Below are positions 1-7,105 of a DNA stretch of 7,275 nucleotides, piece by piece. The notes beneath the pieces are model-generated. The model saw nothing but the letters and a program-made list of their open reading frames with translations. It did not search any database and was not told the DNA's origin. The position numbers and the translations under genes are program-made. Source of the stretch: Dehalococcoidia bacterium (GTDB lineage: Bacteria > Chloroflexota > Dehalococcoidia > GIF9 > UBA5629); assembly GCA_041653995.1 (NCBI GenBank), contig JBAZEK010000021.1, forward strand, positions 1 through 7,275, read 5' to 3'. The stretch's first letter is position 1, and each line of letters starts with the position of its first letter.

Positions 1-256
1 CATTAATCTTCTGCTTATTCCACCCATTATTTCCTTACTGAAATATTTTCTTAGCCTTCGTTAAGTTTTAATCATCTTTCCCAAAATATTATTAAGAACT
101 CAATCGGGGTTAAGATTAAAAAGTATTATTATAGGGATATGAGCAAATAGCCTGCCAATAGCCAAAGAAAAATCATAATTTTGAATTAATCACTTAATAA
201 CAGGTGGATAGATTAACAAAAGAAAAGAGCGTGAAAGCATGAGATGATTCGTCCGG
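1..256. other. AT-rich intergenic stretch without a recognisable gene
   Basis: Composition changes sharply here to AT-rich DNA full of stop codons in all frames. The longest minus-strand reading segments are about 15 codons. A weak 8-bp inverted repeat (TTTTAATC at 66-73, GATTAAAA at 114-121) is the only structure I could pick out. I see no tRNA, repeat array or convincing promoter. With the rest of 1-544 it forms the non-coding region downstream of the exporter operon. Confidence 0.6.
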
Positions 257-290
257 CCTCAGCATTTGGTAGAACCTCCGTATGCTGAGG
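257..290. repeat. 9-bp inverted repeat, possible RNA hairpin
   Basis: CCTCAGCAT (257-265) is perfectly complementary in inverted orientation to ATGCTGAGG (282-290), with a 16-base loop that can form a small inner GGT/ACC pairing (268-276). No T-run follows on either strand, so it is not a standard intrinsic terminator. It may be an mRNA 3'-end stabilising hairpin, an element end, or a protein site. Function is not known. Confidence 0.45.
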
Positions 291-311
291 GGAGAATTTA
301 AGAAAGAATCT

Positions 312-374
312 AGAAGCCAGAAGATAGAATACAGAATATTTTTTATTCTGACTCCTGACTTCTGTCTTCTGTCT
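312..374. repeat. Imperfect 27-bp inverted repeat made of CAGAAGA-like units
   Basis: Arms at 312-338 and 344-370 match as inverted repeats at 21 of 27 positions around a TTTTT centre. The innermost 7 bp (CAGAATA/TATTCTG) are perfect. Each arm is itself built from degenerate 7-8 base units (AGAAG, CAGAAG, CAGAATA). The right arm ends in a short tandem of CTTCTGT that runs on to 374. The structure is like small dispersed palindromic repeats found between genes in proteobacteria. It could also act as a weak transcription end, but the stem is AT-rich and a U-tract after the stem is lacking on both strands. Copy number elsewhere in the genome is unknown. Confidence 0.65.
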
Positions 375-420
375 TAGGAATTAAATAGTATCGCGATTCT
401 TCTATGGGACCTTGTGCGAT

Positions 421-500
421 AACGAGTCCACGGCTTTTAGAAGTGCGCCTATTGAAACGAAACGTAAATTTCTCTATGTACGACAGAGAGTGACGGCAAG
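421..500 (-). pseudogene. Remnant of ISXO2-like (IS1595-family) transposase C-terminus
   Basis: Read on the minus strand in the frame with codons 468-466, 465-463 and onward, this stretch gives CRHSLSYIEKF, then TFRFNRRTSKSRGL. It resembles the conserved C-terminal end of ISXO2-like DDE transposases, which typically read like HLQSYLDEF followed by FRFNRR and a Ser/Arg/Gly-rich turn before FYRL. After RGL the expected FYRL is missing in this frame, although a Tyr-Arg pair occurs in a neighbouring frame, so a small deletion or frameshift is likely. No catalytic residues or remaining transposase sequence are present, so it cannot be functional. The assignment rests on a motif of about 25 residues recognised by eye. 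Confidence 0.5.
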
Positions 501-515
501 TTTCAGGTATTTCAT
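474..515 (-). pseudogene. Truncated start of a fifth operon gene (13 codons)
   Basis: Twenty-nine bases after the yhhJ stop, the minus strand has AAAGGAG (524-530), an 8-base spacer and ATG, followed by MKYLKLAVTLCRT and a TAG stop. The spacing, the strong ribosome-binding site and the opening MKYLKLAVTL (basic, then hydrophobic, like a signal peptide) look like the start of a secreted or membrane protein gene in the same operon. The frame ends after 13 codons, inside sequence that resembles a transposase remnant in another frame. My reading is that the rest of the gene was lost when mobile-element sequence joined here. It could instead be a chance start or a genuine very small peptide. What the full gene encoded cannot be told. 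Confidence 0.4.
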
Positions 516-544
516 GCAATAGTCTCCTTTACAAACATGTTGCT

Positions 545-1669
545 TCACGTCATCGTTCCGATGGTTTTGCGAAAGCGGTTCAGCGAGACGGCGAAAAACA
601 CCGCGCCGATCGCCGCCAGCGCGAGGAACTGCGGCCAGACCACGCTGAGGCCGGCGCCGCGGAAGAGAATGGCCTGGCCGAGGGCGACGAAGTGGGTGCT
701 CGGCATGGCCAACATCACGTTCTGCACGAACCCGGGCATGCTCTCGCGAGGGGTGGAACCGCCCGAAAGGAGTTGCAGTGGGAGCAGGATCAGTATCGCG
801 AGCATCCCGAACTGCGGCATCGAGCGCGCCACCGTGGCCATTAGAATCCCCATCGAGGTGGTGGCGAACAGGCACAGCGCGGCGCCGGCCAGGAACAGCA
901 GCACCGAGCCTTCGATCGGCACACGCAACACGCCCTGCACGACAAACACCAACGCAACGGCAGCAGCCAGCAGCACCACGAAGCCCATTGACCAGGTCTT
1001 GGCCAGCATGATTTCGCCCGGTGTAACCGGCATCACCAGCAGATGCTCAATGGTGCCGTGCTCGCGTTCGCGGATCAGCGCAGCGCCGGCCAGGATGATC
1101 GACAGCATAACGACGTCGTTGATGATCTCATTTAACGCGCCGAACCAGGACTGTTCCAGATTAGGGTTGAAGCGCACGCGGCGTGCAAGATCCACCGGTG
1201 GTGCGGCGCTGCTGCGATAGCGCTGAACAAGCTCATTGACTTCGCCCATCACCATCTGCTGGATGTAGCCGCTACCGGTGAAGGCCTGGGTCATGCGCGT
1301 GGCATCGACATTGAGCTGGATCGCCGGCGACTTGCCGGCCAGCACGTCGCGCTGAAAATCCGGCGGGATATCCAGCGCAAAGGTGTAGTCGCCGGCATCC
1401 ATGCCGTCATCGATAGCAGACAGCGGAATCATCGCCGGCGGGTTGAAACGCGGCGGATAGAAGGCCGCAGCGATACGCCCCGACAGTGGCGAGCCATCCT
1501 CGTCCACAATGGCGATCGGCGCCTTGTGCAGTGTTTCCGGCATCGCCGTGGCCGCGACGTAGATCATCACCGTAAACATGAAGGTGATCAGCACGAGCAT
1601 TATCGGGTCGCGCGCCAGACTCCACAGTTCCTTGATGCCCAGGCGGTAGATATTAGCGGCATGCGGCAT
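545..1669 (-). CDS. yhhJ: ABC-2 family permease subunit, YhhJ-like
   Basis: This 374-residue inner-membrane protein is the second permease half and should pair with the C-terminal permease of the RbbA protein. It has the same plan: a cytoplasmic start containing ELWSLARDP, helix 1 (about 22-42), a large periplasmic domain (about 43-178) with the IPPDFQRDV motif that parallels IPPAFARDV in RbbA, then helices near 182-199, 224-246, 253-279, 286-303 and 345-363. The charged segment REREHGTIEHLLVMPVTPGE (200-219) after helix 2 is the usual ABC-2 cytoplasmic coupling region. The ATG at 1669 is chosen because a strong AGGAGGT (1676-1682) sits six bases upstream, inside the last codons of rbbA, and the gap to the rbbA stop is only 2 bp. 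The same frame stays open to a possible start at 1744, but that would overlap rbbA and bring in residues unlike the family. It is the last intact gene of the operon. Confidence 0.93.
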   Translation of the reverse strand: MPHAANIYRLGIKELWSLARDPIMLVLITFMFTVMIYVAATAMPETLHKAPIAIVDEDGSPLSGRIAAAFYPPRFNPPAMIPLSAIDDGMDAGDYTFALDIPPDFQRDVLAGKSPAIQLNVDATRMTQAFTGSGYIQQMVMGEVNELVQRYRSSAAPPVDLARRVRFNPNLEQSWFGALNEIINDVVMLSIILAGAALIREREHGTIEHLLVMPVTPGEIMLAKTWSMGFVVLLAAAVALVFVVQGVLRVPIEGSVLLFLAGAALCLFATTSMGILMATVARSMPQFGMLAILILLPLQLLSGGSTPRESMPGFVQNVMLAMPSTHFVALGQAILFRGAGLSVVWPQFLALAAIGAVFFAVSLNRFRKTIGTMT

Positions 1670-1671
1670 GT

Positions 1672-4443
1672 TCAGACCTCCTGCTTCTTCAGCAGAATGA
1701 TGGAAAGGCCCAAAATCACCGGCACCGCCAGCAGCAGCGGCCATAATGAGGCGTGCAGGCTGGAGAAGCCCAGCGCCTTGTTGAACACGCCGCGGCTGAT
1801 GTTCAGGAAGTATGTGGCCGGATAAATGCGGCCGATGAACGCGCCCATGCCTTCGAGCGAAGAAACCGGGTTCAACATACCGGCAAACTGGATGGCCGGG
1901 ATCATGGTGCCGATTATTGCCACAACCATCGCCGCGATCTGACTGCGCGTGAAGGCGGAAGCAAACAGGCCGACGCCGGTCGAAAATATGACAAACAGCA
2001 GCGCCCCCGCCGCCAGCGTCAGGAAGCTGCCCTTGACCGGCACGGCGAAAACCGTGACGGCCAGTAGCGTCATCAGGCCGAAGTTGAACAGCGCGAGCAC
2101 GACATAAGGGAACTGCTTGCCGAGCAGAAACTCGCTGCGGGTTACCGGGGTAACGTAGAGATTGATAATCGAGCCCATTTCCTTCTCTCGCACAACAGAG
2201 AGTGCGGTCAGCATCGCCGGGATCATCAGCAACAACATCGGAATGACCGCCGGCACCATCGCCGGCAGGCTCTTAACGTCGGGGTTGTAGCGAAAGCGTG
2301 TCTCGATCGTTGCCGGACCTGATGCGGCGGACTGGCTGAGGCGGGGTTTTGCCATATCCAGCAACCAACCCTGGTGGATGCCCTGTACATAGCCTTGCAC
2401 CGTCTCGGCGCGCTGCGGCATGGCGCCGTCCACCCAGGCGCCGACCTGCACGGCAGTGCCGCGCGCCACGTCCCGCGCGAAAGCGGGGGGGATCTCGACA
2501 GCCAGCGCGATTTCGCCCGCGCGCATGCGCCGGTCGAGATCATCGTAATCGGTAATCGGCGGGCGCTCAACGAAGTACCGCGAACCGGACAGGTTCAGCG
2601 CGTAGTTCTGGCTCAGCATGGTCTGGTCGTGATCGAGCACGGCATAGGTCAGGTTTTCCACATCCAGGTTGATGCCATAGCCGACGACGAACATCAGGAT
2701 GACTGTTCCCAAGAGCGCCATGGTGGCGCGCACCGGGTCGCGCTTGAGTTCCAGCATCTCGCGCAGGCTGTAGCTCCAGGCGCGGTTCAGGTTGAAGGAG
2801 AATCTGCGCGTAGGCATAGCGGTTCGCCCCGCTGCAGGCAGGGCAGGCTTAGCTTCATTCACCGCCGGGGGCGTCGCCTCGCTTGCGCCGGCCTCCTGCA
2901 AGTAGCCGATGAAGGTCTCCTCCAGCGTGGCAGCGCCACTCTTGCTCACCAGTTCGGTAGGCTTGCCGGTAGCCAGCACGCGGCCCGCGTGCATGAGAGA
3001 GATGCGGTCGCAGCGTCCGGCCTCGTTCATGAAGTGGGTGGAGATGAAGATTGTGACCTGATCATTGCGCGCCAGATCAATCATCAACTGCCAGAGGCTG
3101 TCGCGGGCGATGGGATCCACCCCAGAGGTCGGTTCGTCCAGGATCAACAGTTGCGGTTTGTGCACCATCGCGACGGCCAGCGACAGGCGCTGGCGAATGC
3201 CCAGCGGCAGGTTGTCGGGCATGGCATGGAGCGCTTCGCCCAAGCCGAAATGTTCGGCCATTTCGTCTACCCGTACCGGGATGTCCGCTTCCGGCACCTG
3301 GAACAGGCGCGCATGCAGCACCAGGTTCTGGCGCACCGACAGTTCCGAATACAGTGAAAACGTCTGCGACATGTAGCCCACACGCCGGCGCGTATCGATA
3401 TCTTTTGCATTGACCTGCCGCCCGAACAGCGAAGCACTTCCCTCGCTGGCCGGCAGCAGGCCCGTCAGCATCTTCATGGTAGTAGACTTGCCGCAGCCGT
3501 TGGAGCCGATGAATCCGAAAATCTCGCCCTTGTGAATGCTAAAATTGACGTGGTCAACGGCGACAAAATCGCCAAAGCGCATGGTAAGGTTTTTGGCCTC
3601 AATGGCAATTTCAGCGTTGCCTCCATCGGCAAGCGGTGGAATCGTCACTTCCCGGTGTCCGCGCCGTTTTTCCTCCGGCAGCAGGGCGATGAAGGCTGCA
3701 TCCAGCGACTCGGCGCCGGTGCGTTCGAGCAGTTCGGCCGGCGTGCCGGTGGCCAGCACCCGGCCGGCATCCATCGCCGCCAGCCAGTCAAAGCGCTGCG
3801 CTTCGTCCATGTAAGCAGTGGCCACGATCACGCTCATGCCGGAGCGCTCAATGCGGATGTGCGAGATGAGGTCCCAGAACTGAGCGCGCGCCAAGGGATC
3901 GACGCCGGTGGTCGGCTCATCGAGGATCAGCAGGTCCGGGTCGTGAATCAGCGCACAGCACAGGCCCAGCTTCTGCTTCATGCCGCCGGAGAGCTTGCCT
4001 GCCGGACGCGGCAGGAACGGGAACAGGCCGGTGTTGCGGGTCAACTCGTCGATACGGCGGCGGCGTCCGGCGGCGTTGTGGCCGAACAGCCGCCCGAAGA
4101 ACTGCAGGTTCTCCTCCACCGACAAAGTCGGATAGAGATTCTTGCCCAAGCCTTGCGGCATATAGGCGATATGGGGGCAGACATTCTTGCGATGGCGCGC
4201 GCCGGCCATGTCGCCGTCCAGTGCATGCACAGTGCCCTGTTGCACCGCACGGGCGCCGGCCATTAGCGACAGCAGGCTGGACTTGCCCGCGCCGTCCGGG
4301 CCGATCAGGCCGGCCATGCGCCCGGCCGGAACATCGAGACTCACGGAATCCAGCGCCAGGGTCTTGCCGTAGCGCAGACTGACTTCGTGCAGCTTCGCCA
4401 CAGGCGGCGCAAGGTCGGCCGCGAAATTGCGTTCATTAATCAT
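1672..4443 (-). CDS. rbbA: RbbA-type ABC transporter: two fused ATPase domains plus ABC-2 permease
   Basis: This 923-residue protein joins two nucleotide-binding domains (NBDs) to a membrane domain, as in enterobacterial RbbA (also called YhiH), a ribosome-associated ATPase of similar length. NBD1: Walker A GPDGAGKSS (48-56), Q-loop Gln97, signature LSGGMKQ (151-157), Walker B LLILDEP (171-177), and Ala210 where the switch His is expected (ATAYMDEA). NBD2: Walker A GSNGCGKST (313-321), Q-loop Gln360, altered signature LPLGIRQ (412-418), Walker B LLILDEP (432-438), switch His470 (STHFMNEA). A linker (about 515-548) leads to an ABC-2 permease: a membrane helix near 572-591, a large periplasmic segment (about 592-728), then about five more helices to the C-terminus. 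The ATG forms ATGA with the upstream stop; its own SD is weak (AGG about 12 bases upstream), so coupling probably drives initiation. The domain order and the pairing with YhhJ make the assignment strong. An efflux role is inferred from the neighbours; ribosome binding is known only for the E. coli protein. Confidence 0.95.
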   Translation of the reverse strand: MINERNFAADLAPPVAKLHEVSLRYGKTLALDSVSLDVPAGRMAGLIGPDGAGKSSLLSLMAGARAVQQGTVHALDGDMAGARHRKNVCPHIAYMPQGLGKNLYPTLSVEENLQFFGRLFGHNAAGRRRRIDELTRNTGLFPFLPRPAGKLSGGMKQKLGLCCALIHDPDLLILDEPTTGVDPLARAQFWDLISHIRIERSGMSVIVATAYMDEAQRFDWLAAMDAGRVLATGTPAELLERTGAESLDAAFIALLPEEKRRGHREVTIPPLADGGNAEIAIEAKNLTMRFGDFVAVDHVNFSIHKGEIFGFIGSNGCGKSTTMKMLTGLLPASEGSASLFGRQVNAKDIDTRRRVGYMSQTFSLYSELSVRQNLVLHARLFQVPEADIPVRVDEMAEHFGLGEALHAMPDNLPLGIRQRLSLAVAMVHKPQLLILDEPTSGVDPIARDSLWQLMIDLARNDQVTIFISTHFMNEAGRCDRISLMHAGRVLATGKPTELVSKSGAATLEETFIGYLQEAGASEATPPAVNEAKPALPAAGRTAMPTRRFSFNLNRAWSYSLREMLELKRDPVRATMALLGTVILMFVVGYGINLDVENLTYAVLDHDQTMLSQNYALNLSGSRYFVERPPITDYDDLDRRMRAGEIALAVEIPPAFARDVARGTAVQVGAWVDGAMPQRAETVQGYVQGIHQGWLLDMAKPRLSQSAASGPATIETRFRYNPDVKSLPAMVPAVIPMLLLMIPAMLTALSVVREKEMGSIINLYVTPVTRSEFLLGKQFPYVVLALFNFGLMTLLAVTVFAVPVKGSFLTLAAGALLFVIFSTGVGLFASAFTRSQIAAMVVAIIGTMIPAIQFAGMLNPVSSLEGMGAFIGRIYPATYFLNISRGVFNKALGFSSLHASLWPLLLAVPVILGLSIILLKKQEV

Positions 4444-5585
4444 TGTGGTTTAACCTGCAAATGGGCCGGCCATTCTGCTTTGGAGTCCAGCCGGATATAG
4501 GCCATGCCGGGCAGTCCGGTCTTGACCTGGGTGATATACTTTCTAAGCAGATCCGGGGGAATCTGCGCCCGGACACGGAACATCAACTTCTGCCGTTCGC
4601 TCGCCGTCTCCACGGTTTTCGGGGTAAACTGGGCCACATCGGCAACAAACGACACCTTTGCCGGAATGACATACTTGGGAGCGGCGTCGAGTATCAGCCG
4701 CACCTCGGTACCGAGCGCGACCCGCCCCACCACAGCCGTTGGCAGGAAAAAAGTCATATAAACATCGCTCAGGTCAACCATATTCAGCACCCGGCCGCCG
4801 GCGCCGACCACTTCGCCGGGCTGAGCGACGCGGTACTGCACCCGCCCTTCACGGGGAGCCTTGAGGGCGCTGTCTGTTATATCGGCCTGGATGCGTTCGA
4901 CGGTTGCCCGCGCGGCTTCGACGCCCGACTGCGCGCCGGCAATCCCGGCTTGCGCCGTTACGATGGTCGCGGCGGCGGCGGCAAGTTGGGCGCGGGCCGC
5001 GTTGACGGCGGCAACGGCACTCTGGACCCTCGCACTGTCATCATCAGCCTCCTGTTGCGAAGTCGCCGCTTCGGCAGCGAGGGTTAAGGAGCGAAGCGCG
5101 CGCTTCCGGGCCACGCCCAGTTCGGCCTCGCGCTGCCGGACCAGCGCCAGCGCCGCCTCTTTTTCGCTTCCGCGCTGGACCAATTGACTCCGCGCCGTTT
5201 CAACGGCGCTCTGCGCCTGTTTCAACTGCGCTTCGGCCTGCCGGCGCTGGGCTTCAAGTACTTCGGTATCCATCAACGCTACTACCTGTGCGGCGGCGAC
5301 TAAGTCCCCTTCACGCACCAGAATATCCTTCAACCGGCCGGGTGTTTTGGCAGCAACGTCAATCTCGACTGCCTCAATGCGGCCATTGCCACTGACAAGG
5401 CCTTTGTTTTTGTCATCCTTGCCAAATATTTGCCAGGCGGCGACACCCAGGCCGCCAAGAATCAGTATCACTACGGCTATGATCAACCATTTCTTCTGTT
5501 GTTTTGTTATGGTCTTCTTAGACTCGGCTGAGGCTTCAGGCTTCGGCTCGGCTGCCTTAGCTTCAGGTTTAGGCTCGTTGGTCAT
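4440..5585 (-). CDS. yhiI: HlyD-family periplasmic adaptor (membrane fusion protein), YhiI-like
   Basis: This 381-residue adaptor links the inner-membrane ABC transporter to the outer-membrane channel. Layout: a cytoplasmic tail rich in Lys, Pro, Glu and Ala (1-32) containing two EPKPEA copies; one membrane helix at about 33-54; the first half of a lipoyl domain (about 66-107, with TPGRLKDILVREGD); an Ala/Gln-rich alpha-helical hairpin (about 107-236); the second lipoyl half (SALKAPREGRVQYRV, then PGEVV, about 239-270); and a beta-barrel domain beginning near DLSDVYMTFFLP (271-282). I chose the ATG at 5585 because GGAGAG lies 7-12 bases upstream. An in-frame GTG at 5621 would add 12 residues and has weaker support. 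The TGA stop overlaps the rbbA start codon by 4 bp (ATGA), implying coupled translation. The yhiI symbol rests on family resemblance plus the rbbA-yhhJ context; related adaptors such as YbhG also look similar. Confidence 0.92.
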   Translation of the reverse strand: MTNEPKPEAKAAEPKPEASAESKKTITKQQKKWLIIAVVILILGGLGVAAWQIFGKDDKNKGLVSGNGRIEAVEIDVAAKTPGRLKDILVREGDLVAAAQVVALMDTEVLEAQRRQAEAQLKQAQSAVETARSQLVQRGSEKEAALALVRQREAELGVARKRALRSLTLAAEAATSQQEADDDSARVQSAVAAVNAARAQLAAAAATIVTAQAGIAGAQSGVEAARATVERIQADITDSALKAPREGRVQYRVAQPGEVVGAGGRVLNMVDLSDVYMTFFLPTAVVGRVALGTEVRLILDAAPKYVIPAKVSFVADVAQFTPKTVETASERQKLMFRVRAQIPPDLLRKYITQVKTGLPGMAYIRLDSKAEWPAHLQVKPQ

Positions 5586-5629
5586 GGTCCTCTCTCCATC
5601 GTTTCGTGGCACACGCAGCACCCTTTGAG

Positions 5630-7042
5630 TTATTGCCCTTTATGCGCAGTTCCACCGCCCAGCGCCGCATAGAGGTTCACACTGCTCCCGAGCAGCGCCC
5701 GTCGCACCTGCACCAGTGCCTGTTCGGCTACAAACCTGTCGCGTTCGGCATCGAGCACCTCCAGGTACGGCGCCGCGCCGTTCTGATAACGCAACCAGGC
5801 CAGACGTGCACGTTCTATTTGGGCCGCCAGGGTCGCCTGCTGAGCGGCAACCTGCTCAGTGAGCCAGTGACGCTCGGCCAGCGCGTCGGACACCTCACGG
5901 AAGGCCCCCTGAATCGTTCGCTCATAGTCGGCGACAGCCAGATTGCGGCGTGCTGCCGACACGTCGAGATTGGCCCGATTGCGCCCGCCATCGAAAATCG
6001 GCAGTGTCAAACTCGGTGAAAAACTCCAGATAGCACTGCCTGCAGCAAAGAGACCACTCAGTTCGGCGCTGGCAGTGCCGAAATTTCCGGTCAACACAAT
6101 ACGTGGGAAAAAAGCTGCACGGGCGGCGCCGATGTTGGCATTGGCCACCTTCAACTGATGCTCGGCAGCGAGTATATCCGGACGGTTAATCAGCAAGTCC
6201 GAGGGCAGTCCTACAGAAATTTCCCGCACAAACCCCGCTTCGATCAGGGACAGCGGCCTGGTCTCGAAATCGGTTAGGGGGACACCGACCAGAAGTGTCA
6301 ACGCATTGCGGTTTTGATCCCGCTGGCGCATTAATGCCGCCAGATCGGCCCGCGCCTGATTTAAGAGCGTTTCAGCCTGGACTGCATCCAACTTGGATGC
6401 ATATCCCACCTCATATCGTCGCCTCGCGATGCGATAGGAATCCTCCCGGGAGATAAGGGTCTGCTGTGCAATGGCTATTCGCTCGTCCAGTTCCCGTTCA
6501 AGGAGATACGTATTGGCAATCTGTTCTACCAGGCTGATGGCGACAGCGCGCCGGGCTTCTTCAGTTGCAAGGTAGGCTTCCAGCGCTGCTGTCGTGAGAT
6601 TGCGCACCCGTCCCCAGAAATCAAGCTCCCACGTGTTGAGATTCAGGGTGGCCTCGTATTGGTCTGAAGTCACGGCGCTCCCGGTGTACGAAAGATCAGC
6701 CGGAACACGCGCGCGACTGCCCGTGGCGCCGGCGCTGATGTTGGGCAACCGGTCAGCGCGCTGGATGCCGTAGAGGCCACGGGCTTCTTCCACCCGCTGC
6801 ACGGCAATTCGCAGATCACGGTTATTCACAAGCGCCTGAGCGATCAGTTCCCGGAGTCCGGCGTCTGTGAAAAATTCGCGCCAGCCAAGCTGCGCGATAC
6901 CCAGAGTAGTCTGCGTTGCGGCACCGTTGACTCCCGGATAAACCGCCGCCGTGGGCAGGGCAGGCCGCTCATAAAAAGGGGACAGCGAACATCCGGCCAA
7001 AACCGTAATCAGTACTCCAAGTAAGATCTTTCGAGGTTTCAT
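5630..7042 (-). CDS. Outer-membrane efflux lipoprotein, NodT/OprM (TolC-like) family
   Basis: This 470-residue protein is the outer-membrane channel of the exporter. It should trimerise into a beta-barrel with a long periplasmic alpha-helical tunnel that docks on the adaptor encoded next. The N-terminus is a lipoprotein signal: MKPRK, a hydrophobic stretch, then the lipobox LAGC with Cys18 as the lipidated residue. Ser at +2 fits outer-membrane sorting. Family hallmarks are GWREFFTD (about 44-51), the first OEP repeat to about 250, LLINRPDI (273-280), FFPRIVLTGNFG (301-312), LPIFDGGR (337-344), YLEVLDAERDRF (416-427) and a C-terminal LYAALGGG. The length is usual for the family. The ATG start is supported by AAGGAA at 7047-7052 and by the signal peptide beginning exactly there. 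It is first in the operon, and the next gene starts 44 bp after its TAA stop. Family is confident; the substrate is unknown. Confidence 0.95.
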   Translation of the reverse strand: MKPRKILLGVLITVLAGCSLSPFYERPALPTAAVYPGVNGAATQTTLGIAQLGWREFFTDAGLRELIAQALVNNRDLRIAVQRVEEARGLYGIQRADRLPNISAGATGSRARVPADLSYTGSAVTSDQYEATLNLNTWELDFWGRVRNLTTAALEAYLATEEARRAVAISLVEQIANTYLLERELDERIAIAQQTLISREDSYRIARRRYEVGYASKLDAVQAETLLNQARADLAALMRQRDQNRNALTLLVGVPLTDFETRPLSLIEAGFVREISVGLPSDLLINRPDILAAEHQLKVANANIGAARAAFFPRIVLTGNFGTASAELSGLFAAGSAIWSFSPSLTLPIFDGGRNRANLDVSAARRNLAVADYERTIQGAFREVSDALAERHWLTEQVAAQQATLAAQIERARLAWLRYQNGAAPYLEVLDAERDRFVAEQALVQVRRALLGSSVNLYAALGGGTAHKGQ

Positions 7043-7070
7043 GTAGTTCCTTATTTGAACTTAGAGGCCT

Positions 7071-7105
7071 CGTCTTTGAAGGCAGTCTTGACTTCAATCC
7101 AGACG
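7071..7105 (-). promoter_or_regulatory. Leader hairpin in the 5' untranslated region of the exporter operon
   Basis: On the plus strand CGTCTTTGAAG (7071-7081) pairs with CTTCAA (7092-7097) and AGACG (7101-7105), giving an 11-bp stem with a 3-base bulge (7098-7100) and a 10-base loop. In the minus-strand transcript the stem would end 28 bases before the efflux lipoprotein start codon. It does not cover that gene's AAGGAA site and has no U-tract, so it is not a plain terminator. A role in mRNA stability, translation control or protein binding is possible. The pairing is read directly; the function is inferred. Confidence 0.45.

Noticed and set aside
312..370. Intrinsic terminator for the operon
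   Set aside because: The stem is AT-rich and imperfect, and the T5/A5 run is in the loop rather than after the stem, so it does not fit a standard rho-independent terminator.
537..1220. Plus-strand open frame (227 codons) opposite yhhJ
   Set aside because: It is an antisense shadow with a low-complexity Arg/Ser/Thr-rich product and no family resemblance.
1670..1744. Upstream extension of yhhJ to a start at 1744
   Set aside because: It would overlap rbbA by 73 bp and add residues unlike the family, whereas the start at 1669 has an AGGAGGT site at ideal spacing.
2374..3357. Long plus-strand open frame (327 codons) opposite rbbA
   Set aside because: It lies wholly antisense to well-conserved ATPase and permease sequence, shows no recognisable domain, and its His/Arg/Gln-rich product is typical of frames opposite GC-rich genes.
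3121..3936. Apparent repeated DNA between about 3121-3150 and 3901-3936
   Set aside because: This is the expected similarity of the Walker B regions (LILDEPT, GVDP) of the two ATPase domains, not a separate repeat element.
3532..4266. Plus-strand open frame (244 codons) opposite NBD1 of rbbA
   Set aside because: It mirrors the conserved NBD1 coding sequence; there is no independent evidence for a gene.
4443..5087. Plus-strand open frame (214 codons) opposite the adaptor gene
   Set aside because: It is antisense to the adaptor coding region; the product has no coherent domain and no ribosome-binding context.
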